Source: Leucocoprinus leucothites | Lineage: Eukaryota; Basidiomycota; Agaricomycetes; Agaricales; Agaricaceae | Direction of reading: 5' to 3' | Assembly (NCBI GenBank): GCA_013368445.1 | Contig: JAACJO010000046.1 | Location: 1 to 64,000 of the forward strand | Length of the DNA: 64,000 bases | In this document: one piece after another, positions 34,681-47,200 of the stretch | Layout: each line of letters opens with the position of its first letter | Numbering within the stretch: the first letter of the stretch is position 1 | Made by a program: the position numbers and the translations under genes | Notes under the pieces: model-generated | Database searches by the model: none | Told to the model about the DNA's origin: nothing | What the model saw: only the letters and a program-made list of their open reading frames with translations

Positions 34681-37600
34681 CGGGCGATAATAAGAGCGTC
34701 TGGTTTGTACTTGTTGTGCTTGGATGTTCCCGCCCCATAATGTGTACATCACATTGAGGTCGCCTCACGAAACATCCGGGCTCCGAAGTGGGATGCTCTA
34801 TTTGTATAGGATACATGACCTGTCCCTATTAGTGGAGGAGGTTGGAATTACAGAGATCGATCAGGTTGAGTATCGCCTTCCCTTGCCATTTCTTCGTGCA
34901 ATGATATCAATGCTATAAACCGGTCAGAACATGGCACAGTTACATCACGTAATTACCCTGGGATGATTAGGTGGCCCCAAGGCTTATGTGATCCGAAAGC
35001 GCCTCTTTGGCTTCATCTCCAGACCTTACTTTACTCCTCCCTCCTCCCTACCCTCATCTCCCCTAAGTAGAGCCTGTTGTCTACTTCTTACTCCACACGT
35101 CAGCAGATCTTCCCTTGCTCTTGCTCACCTATTATGGTCGATCTCTACGTTGCTGAATCCGCTATTTCCACGATCTGTTTAAGACCTTGTCACCCTGCCT
35201 TTGTCAGCTACACGTTACGCGAGAACATTGATCTTCCAGAACATGCATCAACGCGGGTGCTTCAGAATGCTCTGTGGGTGACAAGACTCTACAGTTCCTC
35301 CACCTCGCCCGCTGATCTCGCCTCTGCATCCAAACCAAACATCCTTCTGGGTAATCCCCTTCGAGACTCTCATCGTATTCATTCCTCGTCGGTGGGACGA
35401 TTCGGTCAGAGTCCACCTTCGGTGTGCCCATGGTTTAATGGAAGGGAGGTCTGTTGAGAACTTATTCGTCTCTCTCCAAATATGCTCATACCGTTCGCTC
35501 TTCTTCCTCTATGGCCTTCTCCACGAGATCCCAGTGGTTCTCTACCTTGTTCCTGTAGTCGGTCTGCTTTACGCCAACCTGCTGCTCGGGAAAATCCTAA
35601 AGACGTTTTCAAGGAGCGAAGCTGAGGGAGTAGAGGAGGATTAGAGGTGTTGTATGAGGTGATCAATTGGTGTGTCTGCGAGTAAGTCAACGTATGCTAA
35701 AGACTGTGCTTCTTGGCTGAAATACTTACCTTTCTTCTCGTGCAGGGTAGGTCCAGTGTCGCTCTGTAGCTACTTGACGCTAGTTTTCACCTGAGGGGTG
35801 TACGGGGCTGTTCCCTCCTTCTTTGTTGAGGCGCGTTGTTGTTTGCGATAGCAGAGCTTGGGATATAGAGTATAATCAATCCAATTCCATTCATGTATGT
35901 ATGCATTCTCTGTTTCCTTCTCTTATTCATATTCCGAACCCCTCACCATGCTCTCGTGAGTGTCTCACTGATACCGAGTAGAAGACTTCCATTTGGTCGA
36001 TCTCTACACGCTCAACGAGAACTGGGATTGCAGGATTCCATTGCCGCCAAACACCCACCCTGCATCTCATTTCATTCAGCCCCGTCGCCTCTGCCAGCCA
36101 TTCCTTCCTTCTCTCATGAGCGCACACGCTCCCTGCCCCGCGATCATACACAAGCAAACGCAAGGATCTGATCAACGTCCCTCTACTGAACATGCATGAG
36201 CCGGAGCAGTCAGTGGCAGAGTTTGAGCGATCAGTAAGGATTAGATGATGACACTGTCGTCAGTAAAGATTGACACGCTGGTTGATGTACGGCAACATGG
36301 AATGCAGTCGGGATTGAGCGCTTGAGCGCTGGGAACATATACCGAACGTATGTCGGAGATGAGCTCGATAGCACCTGAGTCAATTTTTTCAGAGAAGGAG
36401 CGTTGAGAGTCACGATGTTGTTTCCACTGGTACTTCCTCCCTTTTGCTTTCATCTTCCCCTCTTAGCATCATACATACAGGATTCACTACTACCTACCTC
36501 CATCCTTTGCTCGTCTTCGTGCCTCCGTCACGTGTCAGTTGACCTTATGCAAACTGCCGACTGTGAAAATTCGTTTACGCCGCAACAGAGTTGCGCTGTT
36601 TCCTTTGTTTCCTGGAATCTCGCCGAGCCAACGATTACAATTGGTCTGAATCGTTGGATGAGTCGGCGTTGTTCATGGGATGGAAGGATCTTGTCATAGT
36701 TTTGGCATTCACAAAGAGATGGAGTGTCGAGCAAGTGACGACCGGGTTCCCAGTACGCATCAGGACTGGGGCTGGGTTGGCCGTGTTGGTAAGACTATAG
36801 ATGAGTACTGAGTCATCGAACACTGCAAGTCACAGACATGGCCTACTTGGAATACTCATTTTCGTTCACGCGCGTCCTCATCAACACGCATCCCAGATTC
36901 TCAAAATCACATTATCAGCCGTTACACCTGTCCATACTTAGGCAGCTCGATCCTGGGATTCAGGACTCGGATGAAATACGTCGAGGGATTCCAGCTCCCG
37001 ATTATCTCGATCAAGCACGAAAGACTATAACGGCAATTTAAAATTAACTCTACGCCTCGTATTTTGTGGTATTGTTTTGGGTCGCGGAGGCCTTCCTACA
37101 GTAATTTTGGAAGCTTAGTGGTGTCTTGAGAAGGTGAAGGCCGTGTGGCTTCAGTGCAACTGCGATTCTTTCGGAGTCTGCGAGAGAAGGCCAGACAAAT
37201 TCGACGAATCATGACTTTGCTGGAGACTCCTGGGTGGCAGTTGTGGCAAAAATTAGTATGTATCGATTCAGCTTCCCCGCTCATGCATAGCGATGGTTTA
37301 ATCCATCTATGTAGACTTCTCAAGAACCTCCAACCAGCCAAAGATATACAGACAGGCATCTGATGGAATGAAGTAAGAGATCGCTAACTCGGGCTCTGCA
37401 TACAAAGAAGAAGTGGGGCCCATGTTAGTATGAGTAATACAATCCTCGAGGCCTCTAGAGAGCACCCACACTAATGCAAGTCCGAGCACAATTGGAGCAA
37501 ATATATATCTCAATTTCCCTACGAATAAATCATAGAGGAAGCCTGTACGACAAAGAATCTTTGTACTTTTGGGGCAGAGCCCACGAATAGAATTATAGAA

Positions 37601-37821
37601 AAGGCTTTGCGCAGTATAACTTGGTGCCGCTGCTTGATCGTGGCTACATGGCGTACTTTACTCTGCGAGGTATGTAAGTACTGATATAGCTGCAGTCCAG
37701 CGTGGGAGTTCACGTACAGGTAACCAAAGCTCGGACACCTCCGCTATCAGCTTCCATTTTCCCTGCCATAGCGCAGTACCCAAGGTTCTCCTGTGCCACG
37801 GTGCACTAGTCACAAATACAC
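34681..37821. repeat. Tandem-array unit B: decayed copy of unit A
   Basis: Aligns in order with 28905-32164: DLYVAESA (about 35140), DLYTLNENWDCRIPLP (about 35998-36050), GWKDLVIVLAFTK (about 36680-36720), and YLGSSILGFRT followed by a one-base deletion that shifts the terminal reading (about 36940-37040). No intact gene. Confidence 0.5.
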
Positions 37822-37838
37822 GACCGATATTATCGGTC
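37822..37838. promoter_or_regulatory. Palindrome, duplicate copy
   Basis: GACCGATA-T-TATCGGTC; the same 8-bp arms as 32165-32181 with a different central base. Confidence 0.4.
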
Positions 37839-38002
37839 AGGACTCAATCTCTAGTACTGCAGTCTGTCAGGAAAAGTAAGTCCAGCAATAGGGCAAGCGC
37901 AGAAAGGAAGCATATATAACTTACCTGTCCTCCTACCACGCACCATCCTCACCTCCATTTACACACTTACACCTCTACTTATATACTTTCATCTTTATCA
38001 TC

Positions 38003-38616
38003 ATGTCCAGCGCTGCCCTTCTCAACACCAACATAGAACGTGCCATCAAGAACGATGCAGGTGTGACAGCCCCTTTAACGTATCCAATAAATTATTGACC
38101 CCCTGTTGCAGATGTCTTGAGTATGTTTTCATAAGAGCTAGTATTCGGCTCGATCATTGAATCACACTCACTTCCAGATTATCTTGCTGCGTTTGACGGG
38201 GCCTTGTCGAAACCTTGACCGTCGAAGGTCAATCTGGCACCGAATTGGTTTATCGAGTCAAAGAAGTCAGGGGAAATATCCAATTGTATAAGTTCGCTAT
38301 TGGTCCCCTCGAGGCAGGTCACAGCTGTTCTTCGCCTCAATTTGATGTGCTGATTCAAGTCTTGCAGATCGTCATTACTTACGATTCAGTTACCACCGGC
38401 ATTGTGCTCGAAGCCTTTGTCAATCTCCCCTTCCTGCCGACTATCTCCCTTGGCAAAGTCAGCGGTTCCCTCAAGGAGGGTATTGTTCTCAAGATTGGAT
38501 ACAAGGCTATTCTGAGTGGAGAGTTGAGCGTCAAACTCAAGGATGGACATGCATTCCTGGGCTACGGATTCACCGTCCTTGGCAAGACTTTCGGTGGAGA
38601 GGTTAAGATTTTCTGA
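38003..38616 (+). pseudogene. Frameshifted copy of the 168-residue gene
   Basis: Promoter, ATG, microexon and splice sites are all kept. Relative to the intact gene one base is missing near 38200 (GACGGGGCC against GACGGCGGCC), giving a stop at 38216-38218. Downstream the sequence is almost identical to the intact copy, so only the short N-terminal part would be translated. The remaining open frame starting at 38215 is a by-product of the shift. Confidence 0.8.
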
Positions 38617-39660
38617 TTGGCAGCCTATACAATGTAGGAGCTCCAAACCAAGGCCTTGATTGATTGATTCCTTTGTCTGAAACCACCTATGTTTACGAAT
38701 AGACTCTGTCGTGTACTTGCTTGTGTATCCCCTGTATGATTGAATATCAGATAGCTGCAGCATTCTGTCCAACTTCACCTCGTGACACTGAACTGGTTTG
38801 CCTTGCCTATCCAAGAATTTCTCCCAACCATGCTTCCGTAACGAGCTGCCCTGCTCCTAGATTATGGATGTCATATTCGCCCCGGTATTTCAAAGGCCTG
38901 CCATGGTTCCGGGTGAAAGGTGATATATTTATGGCCAGTGTCGTAAATGTTGGTTGACACAAGCTAATATCACTTTGTCTCAGAAAATCACAGCATTGAA
39001 TTCAGCGGAAACATACAATTACCTGTTTTGATTATGAGTTTGAGAAATCAAGTTATTGTAACACGAGAGTTATAGGAGACAGGAACGGCCATTTCTGGAC
39101 TTTGCTCTCCCCACCACCCAGAGCTGGCCATGGTGTAACTTCCTTTACCTAATCAATTGCAAAACTATTCCCATCATAATCTTCATTCCACCCTTCACTA
39201 TAGAGCCACTAACTTGTCCCGAGAGCTTGGAAGGGTTGAGACGCAATTGGGTCAGTTGCACAGTGGCTGCACCACTCGAAGTTCAGCTTGCCATCCACTG
39301 TTATCTTTTGAAACATTGAAAAGCCTGGCTTCTGTTCTGCTACTTACAGGGAAGCATATATCGTTAGGGCAAAGATGAATTGGGGATCTCACGAGGTTAG
39401 TACTGCATCATCGTCAAGAAGGAGCATTGAACTCAAGCACTCTGATATCCTCTCGTGAAGGCTGTGAGGATTGGACGAGACTTCAGAGCATGGTTCTTGG
39501 GTCAGATTAACCAGGATGATCTGTCCGAAAACAAACACTTGAACTAGATTGCGGAATTTGGGAATATGGATAATTCCAGAGGGACCATACCTCATTCTCC
39601 GGTCCACACTACTTGCCATGTATCAAATAATATTATACCAAGTTGCCTCGTTTTTGAGTG
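38617..39660. repeat. Unit B, 3' part with decayed minus-strand gene
   Basis: Continues the alignment to 32958-34223. The minus-strand readings matching 33510-34223 (RRMRYGPSGIIHIPKFRNL at about 39540-39600) are interrupted by an internal deletion. Confidence 0.4.
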
Positions 39661-40530
39661 GCATAGGGGCTGGGTACTGAGCACCAAACTTCAAGAGCAA
39701 AGTTCATGTTTTCGTTTTGACGGATAGCATTATAAATAAGTGGTAGTTTTAGAAGAACAGTGGATGCATTATCTGAGTAGGGAGGAGATGTTTAAGGTGT
39801 TTGAAGGTAGTAAAAAGGTGCAACAATGTGATGCATGGCACTATATTGAATCGGGATCTTGCTCCTGTGTATTTTAAAGCCCACGATGTACTGATAAACT
39901 TGTGCGCAAGCTTCAGTAGGTCCTTATGGAGAGGACTGGAAAGAATTTGGTGCTTACGACTCCTGTATAACCCATGAAAAATTGTGAATGATCCACGTGG
40001 TTGGGAACGGGGACAGCATCCAATAGCATCTTCCACTGAGAGGACTGGAGCACCTACTAGTAAATGGCGTTCAAGACAGGCCAGGGTACTCGATTGTCTT
40101 GAATGCGAGCAGTTAAAATATCAAGCGTAAAGTATCAAGCGTAAAGTACTGGTAATGAGCTCTTTGGACGGTGCTGACGACTCCTACCTTAATCTCTATC
40201 CCACGTATATACAAAGGCAAAAACAGCCTGACATATGTCCTTGTGGACTCAAAATCGTGGCTCGGGTCTCACGAGCGTCCGGATACCAAAAGAGCGATAT
40301 AACCTATTCCAAGTTACTTGCACAAGCGAGCACGCGTACCGCCAAGATTTGCGTCAGGGCTACCAATATCAGAAACCTCACGAGCCGGGCTTTGAGTAAT
40401 GCTACGGGTGGCAAGGGTTATCTATTATCTGCGTGGTGGAGGAGTGGCGTAAGAGCTTGACTTTCCTGTCGTTTCTGTGCAAGTTCAGCTGGGATGATCT
40501 ACTGACCGTGAAACTCTTTTGATCTGGAGA
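39661..40530. other. Start of unit C up to the retrotransposon, no gene seen
   Basis: No coding region supported. The last 45 bases align with 55843-55900 and 29375-29425, which places the retrotransposon target inside a further copy of the array unit. Confidence 0.4.
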
Positions 40531-40535
40531 CACCG
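40531..40535. repeat. Target-site duplication, left (CACCG)
   Basis: CACCG directly before the 5' LTR; the same five bases follow the 3' LTR at 51732-51736. Confidence 0.9.
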
Positions 40536-40786
40536 TGTAGTAACTCGCTTATCCTTGTAGCTTAGTCATGCAACAATTATCTTATCTCTGTAGTAATTGT
40601 AACTGTTTGTTCATAATCCTCTTATGGTACAGGACAAATAGTTGTAGGGTATATAAGCCAGTAGTCTAGCTTGTAATCCCCCAGCTTCTCTTAACACAAT
40701 AGACCTACCCTGTCAACTTCTGTGTTCTTGAGAACTCTTTCATCATCGTGTGTTGCGACATCAAGAACCCTTGATCTCATGTCACA
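40536..40786 (+). repeat. 5' LTR
   Basis: 251 bases, TG...CA ends, TATA box (TATATAAG) at 40650-40657. It differs from the 3' LTR at seven positions, all CpG in the 3' LTR and TpG or CpA here. Confidence 0.95.
40650..40657 (+). promoter_or_regulatory. TATA box in the 5' LTR
   Basis: TATATAAG within GGGTATATAAGCC; the same sequence is at 51595-51602 in the 3' LTR, and TATATAAGCC recurs before the accessory ORF at 50065. Confidence 0.6.
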
Positions 40787-41066
40787 TATTTTCGACAACT
40801 CCTGTCTATCACCTCTGCCTAACTCTCACAACCTCTAATCTTTATCTCTCTCTTGTCCCTTCGACTCCAGGATCCCGCTGGTCTGATCAACTGGTTATTC
40901 CTATCGACGGGACCAATCTCTCTGTTTCTGTCCCTCTCCTTATCTCCTATTGCCCCCATTGCTATAATCATTTTAATAATGTTCCTCTCCATCACCACTC
41001 AATCCTGCTTCTATTCCCTATCCTCTATTTCATTACACTTCAATTTTTCTACTTACTCCTTCAATA

Positions 41067-44000
41067 ATGTCTTGTTATAATTTGCAGAGCAAGACATCTT
41101 CCTCTGATGTCATCCCAGGTGAGTTTGTACCATCTGATGAGTCTACTAATGAAATTCCTCGTGAGCATGAGGAAATCAACCAGTCTGAGGGCCCAGACAT
41201 GGTTAAGGAGTCTGCCAAAGAAGGCGCTCCATATGATGACATAGGTACAGCAGACGCTACTGAGGAGCATCATGACAATGATGACTCCACTACTGAGGGT
41301 CATAATAATGACATCGACCACGTGGAACACCACTGTAATGACCTTAATCAGAGTCAAATAAATATTGATAATACATTTGGATATCCTGAAAGTCCTCTGA
41401 CTGAAATTAAGTCTGAACCAGACTATACAATTGAAGAAATCTACAATAATGTAGTTGACAAGGATAATGATGCACGAGTCAACAATGATAATGATAATGA
41501 CTTAACGAATGAACAACTCAGTGCAATTGAATTAGCTATTGCTGGCATGACACCTGAACAAGTCAAAGCTTACCAAAAGCGTCATGGCAAACTTCCTCAA
41601 GAAAATGAGGATAAAGAAGGAGGCACATCTTCGAGGAAAGGCAAAGCTGCAGATCCTAGAAATTAGGGTGCAACTGGGATACCCATGAAAGAATTAGACC
41701 CTGATGTACAGATTAAAGAATTTAACAAGGCCAAAAGTGGCAAAAGGGGTCAAAGATCACGAAAAAGGAAATCAAAGAATAAACATCATTCTAAAAAGTC
41801 ACACCAAAGTGCATCAGTACCACTCTCTGAGTCAATGGAAAAGAACATCCGAGATACTCTGGACAAGAGTGCTAACAAACATAAGTATGAAAAGAAATCC
41901 TCAAGGCAGGAACGCCATGAAAGGAATCTATGTCTCATTAATCAAATAGACCCAAAAAGTTATCTGGGTCGTGCTTTCAAAGGAATCAAGCATAACAGGA
42001 ACAAGCAAAGCATTAGATTTGCTTCTGAAAATACATCAGACAGCTCAGACACTGAATCCAGTAGACACCCAGAAGGTGGGGGATCAAGTGGTGGCAGTAG
42101 TGGCTCAAGTAGCTCCTCGAGCAATGACTCATCTAGTTCATCAAGTAATGACTCTGATCAATCAGAAAGTGACACAAGTAGATCTCCAAATTCTGGCTAC
42201 TCCAGTAGTACATCTAAGTCGAGTGATATCTATACCTCATCAAGCTCAGATAACTACCATCATCGACAACAAAGAAGTAGACACCATATTAATTACCAAC
42301 ACCATCATCGGCACCATCATCAACATCGACATCATAAATGTGAAAAGAAGTCACTCCTCAAACCAATCCCTCCTGAGAAATATGATGGCTCATCTCGTCC
42401 TGAAATATTCCATAAATTCATGACTCAATCATCTGACTATGTAAAAGATGGCTGCGTGTCAGCTGACAGACAAGTATCTGTAATTTCCAACTTCCTCGTT
42501 GGAAAAGCATACACCTTCTATACTCGAGAAGTCTCTATAAGGGATAAAGTATGGAGCCTACAACAGTTCCTATCAGAACTGTTCAATTTCTGTTTCCCAG
42601 TTAATTTCTGTACCCTTCAATGACAAAGGCTTGAACGGATCAAACAAGGGGATCGATCTGTTAAAGAATATGCATCAAAACTTAATGAACTCTTTCTAAC
42701 TGTCGGGTATACGAACCGACAAGAACGAGTCAATAAACTATGGTATGGGCTCAGACCTGAGATCTAGAGTGCACTCTGGAAAGATAAATTAAACCCTGAA
42801 ATATCCTCCTACAAATCAGTCTTGAACGCTGCTGAACTGAATGAGATTGCTCACCAAGTAATTGTTGACACTCGAGATGAATGTCATAGCAACACTAGAT
42901 GCAAGAGTATTTTTAATACCCATAAACGTCATGAAAGAATGAAGGGCTCCAAGAGAAGTCACAATTATAACAACACACAACGAGCCGAAAGAGCCAGTAC
43001 ATCTTGGCGAAGTCCATCTTTGGATTCATCAGGAACCCGAAGCTACAATACAATCTCATCAAACAAGTCTAATGCTCACCAAAACAAGGTTTCCAACTGA
43101 CAATTCCCAAATAAAGAACACCCCAATAATGGTTGGCATTCAAGATCAACCAAAGCTCCTAAAGAATCAACTGATCATCTTCATGCTGAAAACCGTTGCT
43201 TCAATTGTCATGAAATCAGCCACATGGCTAGACAATGTCCAAAACGGCAGAATATGTCATCATCATCAAGTAATGGAGGACCTCCTGGAATCCACAGTAT
43301 TGAGTTAACCACCATACATGAAGAAGATGAAGATAATCACCTAGCCGATGTCACGGAAGGACTGGATTCCCTAAACATTGGAATGATCAGCTTCGAATAT
43401 GAACAATACCGTTATACTATAAATGACCTTGGGAACAAAGATGACCAAAATGAAACTGAAAACTCAACTGAAAATTCAATTAACAGTGAAGAAGGAAGTC
43501 ACTTTCCTGAATCATCAACGGAGACTGATGATAGTATAGATCCAATTGACATCAATAATGATGAAGAGCTATCTGAATTAAGTAGTGAAAACTACTCAGG
43601 AACTACTGAAAACTCACGAAAATCTATTCCAATGAATCAGTTAAACTCTAAAGGACAAGTTGTTAAAAGGAAACGACTCACCAAATGGATGAAAAACCTC
43701 CAAAGGAATGGAGGATGTGACATAGCTAATCTTGACGAAAGACTGGAGTCTCCCATTCGAGTATTCAACTCAATGGCTACCATACTTGAGCACGAACTCT
43801 TTGAAGTCAAAACCACAAATGCAACTGGAAGCAAAAGGATTATTAGTAAAATGGGAAATGTTTCTGCAATCAGAGTACTAATAGTACTAACATTCTATGG
43901 GGCTTATGCCTTGAAGACTGAAGAAGGTGAAAGAAGGTACTTCTTGCAAGATCGCTTTGAGGTATATCCATGCACTCGTGACAGGAAATGGCTCAGAGTG

Positions 44001-44210
44001 TCTGATCACTTATTTGGAACCGAATACGAAATAAGCACTCACAAAGCACTTGAACAATCCCCCTTGGGAATTGCCCAGCGGCATCACTTGAGAATTGCAT
44101 TAATACTGGGTGAATCCCAAATCAATGAAGAATTCAATTTACTAAATAGGAAAGACCTACTCATCCAATGGGGAAAAGCCCATACGCCCAACAAATCAGT
44201 TGGATGCTAA
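41067..44210 (+). pseudogene. Retrotransposon gag block (interrupted)
   Basis: One frame with four stops: TAG 41664-41666, TGA 42621-42623, TAG 42765-42767 and TGA 43098-43100. It starts with an acidic, Asn/Asp-rich region (41067-41660), then a Lys/Arg-rich stretch, a long Ser-rich run (about 42080-42250) and a His-rich run (about 42255-42345). The gag core follows (EKYDGSSRPEIFHKF to about 42860, with RIKQGDRSVKEYASKLNEL) and a CCHC zinc knuckle CFNCHEISHMARQC at 43197-43238. It continues as an acidic linker to 44210. Two stops are TGA in places where Arg is expected, which fits CGA to TGA change. Confidence 0.85.
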
Positions 44211-47200
44211 ATTCCTGTTATAATTTAGTACACCAAGAAGGTAACTTTCTCTGGAAACCAAACCAAAGATTCATGATTTACAAAACTCACCGAGGAACAG
44301 TTGGAGTCCTAGATCTCCAAACCAGTATTAGTCTAAGCCTTCCACAAGCAACTATCCAAAATGAGAACTTTGACGTCATCAACTGGTGTTATAAAGAAAT
44401 ATCTAAAGAACTGTCAGTTGCTGTGGAATGACCAATTACTGACACATACACTGATATACGACGCCTTTACAAAAGCCAAAGAAATTCACCAATCAATGTT
44501 TCAGAAGGACAAACTCAAGGAGAGCCTACAATACACATGTTAGGATTATTTGGTCAACAAGTAGAAATGGGTATGTACCCTTTGCTCCAACGAAATTCAG
44601 TTGCACAAAAAGACTTGCTGCAACCTGTACCAATGCCACTTGTTGTTGTGATCAATATCAATGGACATCCGGCCCGAGCCCTAATTGACTTGGGGTCGCT
44701 AGGAGATTTCATCTCCTCGAATCTAGCATCTCAGCTATCCCTTCAAAAAATTCTACATAACACTCCTATAGGAATCCAAATGGCTGTACAAGGCTCTCGA
44801 AGTAAGGTAAATTTTGGAGCAAAAGCAAAACTTACATACCAACAAATAAACGAGGAACGATACTTCGACATCATAAATCTATCCAATTATGATGTGGTGC
44901 TTGGGACTCCATTTCTACATCAACATAAAGTAAACTTTAGTCTCGAGCCTCCTACACTGATAATAGGAAGCATTGAAGCCTTACCTATGAAGGGGGACCG
45001 CGTAACACACTTGAAGTCAAGCGCTATGATCATACTAGATGAACAACTACAGAAAATCAGAAACAGTCTACATCAGTATGCTTCGAAACTATGCTTAGAA
45101 ACGGCAAACACACCTTTACCACCTTTACGAGAAATCAATCATGAAATCCCGCTAATAGATCCAGAAAAGCAATATTCATGGCGGCTGTCTCGTTGTCCTG
45201 AAGCCTTTAAACAATTATGGGAAGATAAAAGAAAGGCTTACCTCCGATCCAGTCGTTGGATCTTAAAGCCTGTGTGAAATGCCGTCCCAATGATGCTTAT
45301 TCCAAAACCTGCCAAGGATGGTCAACCACCGAAACTTTGAACTGTAATAGATTTACGAGAACGAAATGCTAATACTCGTAAGTTAACATCACCGCTACCT
45401 GAAATAGATGGAATCTTACGAAGGGTTGCAAAGACCCAATACAGGTCATCAATTGATCTTGCAGACACATATGAACAAATACGAATCCGTCCTGACCATG
45501 TTGAGAGAACAGCAATGATAACCCCTAGTGGAACAATGATTAGTCAAGTAATGCAACAAGGCGATTGTAATGCCTCAGCTACATTCCAACTTGTAATGAC
45601 TCGAATTTTTGCACCTTATATTGGACAATTCATGGAAGTGTACCTTGATGATCTCGTTATGTATTCTAACACATTGGATGATCATGTAACGCATATTAAA
45701 TTAATAATAGACATACTTGAAAAAGAAAGGTTCTATGTGAGCGCGAAAAAACTAAAGTTCCTCGAAAAGGAACTATACATCCTAGGGCAAGTCGTTAATG
45801 ATGAAGGTATCAAAATGGATCCCGAAAAGGTGGACTCACTATGGAAGTGGAAGACACCTATGAACCAGGATCTCCTTCGAGGATTTCTTGGAGCAGCTGG
45901 ATACCTGGCTGACAACATAGATCGGATACGGATACCTATGGGTATTCTACATGAATTAACTGGCGACACAGTGCCATTCAGGTGGGAATACACTCACCAA
46001 TGAGCATTCCAAGATATCAAAGAATATGCGATGCGATGTAAAAATCATCATCACAAACCTATTGACTACTCAAAAAATGCCCCTCCAATCAACATAGTAA
46101 CTGATGGATGCTTGACTGGAATCGCTGGAGTAGTAAGTCAAGGACATGACTGGAAGACGGCAAAAATTGCCGCGTTCTTCTCAGCGAAGCTCAACCCTGC
46201 ACAACAAAATCATCCTGTTCATGAAATAGAATTATTAGCCGGTATTGAAACGATGATGAGACACAAAGACTTACTCATGGGCGTAAAGTTCAAATGGTTC
46301 ACAGACCACAAAGGTCTTGTAAGCCTCCTAAACCATAAAGACCTCTCACCACGACAGACACGATGGACAGAAAAACTTGCGAATTTCGATTTCAAAGTTG
46401 TATATGTCCCCGGCGCAGACAACATCCTATCAGATGCACTATCACGAATATACTCTAATGATCAGCCTGGCACAGTTCGGTCACATAGTGAATACACTTA
46501 CCATGACATCATAGACAATGATAAAATTCCGCCCCACTTGATAACAAGGCCGGTATGAGTCAGAACGGAGGGCATAGCTGAACTAATGAACATTGAGGTC
46601 GAACTGCGCCGAAGTTCACGAATTGCCCAAAAAGGGCCACAGAAATCGTATTCAGATTCCGCTCCAAAGAGGTGGAAGGAGGGCAGGAGTACCAGTACTA
46701 AAACAAAAATGAACATCAGTAAAATAACAGAGAAAGAAATACTTACCACAAATGACAAAGCCCCAACACAATCAATAGGAAGCAAAGCAACCCTGACCAA
46801 CACAACGGTAGCCGAAATGCTACCCAACCAGAGACTGACAATCCGGATTCCACCACTAGAAAGAGGAAGAGCTCAGACCATAGCTAAACCCCAAAGCAAA
46901 TCTGCTGAACCAAAGATTAGTCAAACAAAAGAAAACCCCCAAGGGGACACTAGAAAACACTTACCAGGAAACCAGAATGAAACACGGACCAAACATGGCA
47001 GTCCAACTGAGATGATAATGGAAGGAAGGAAGGAAGAACAACAGCTCAAAGCATCAGTCACATCTGAGCTCCGAACTGATGCCACTGATGGCATCAATCA
47101 CCAACGATACCTGGAAAAACAAGTATCACTCACTACAGTTATAAATGAAAGTCTTAATGGAATAAATATCGTTGATAAAATCAAAGGGAAATACTCACAA

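Noticed and set aside
40787..40830. tRNA primer-binding site after the 5' LTR
   Set aside because: The bases after the LTR do not match a tRNA 3' end that I can recognise; self-priming could not be shown either.
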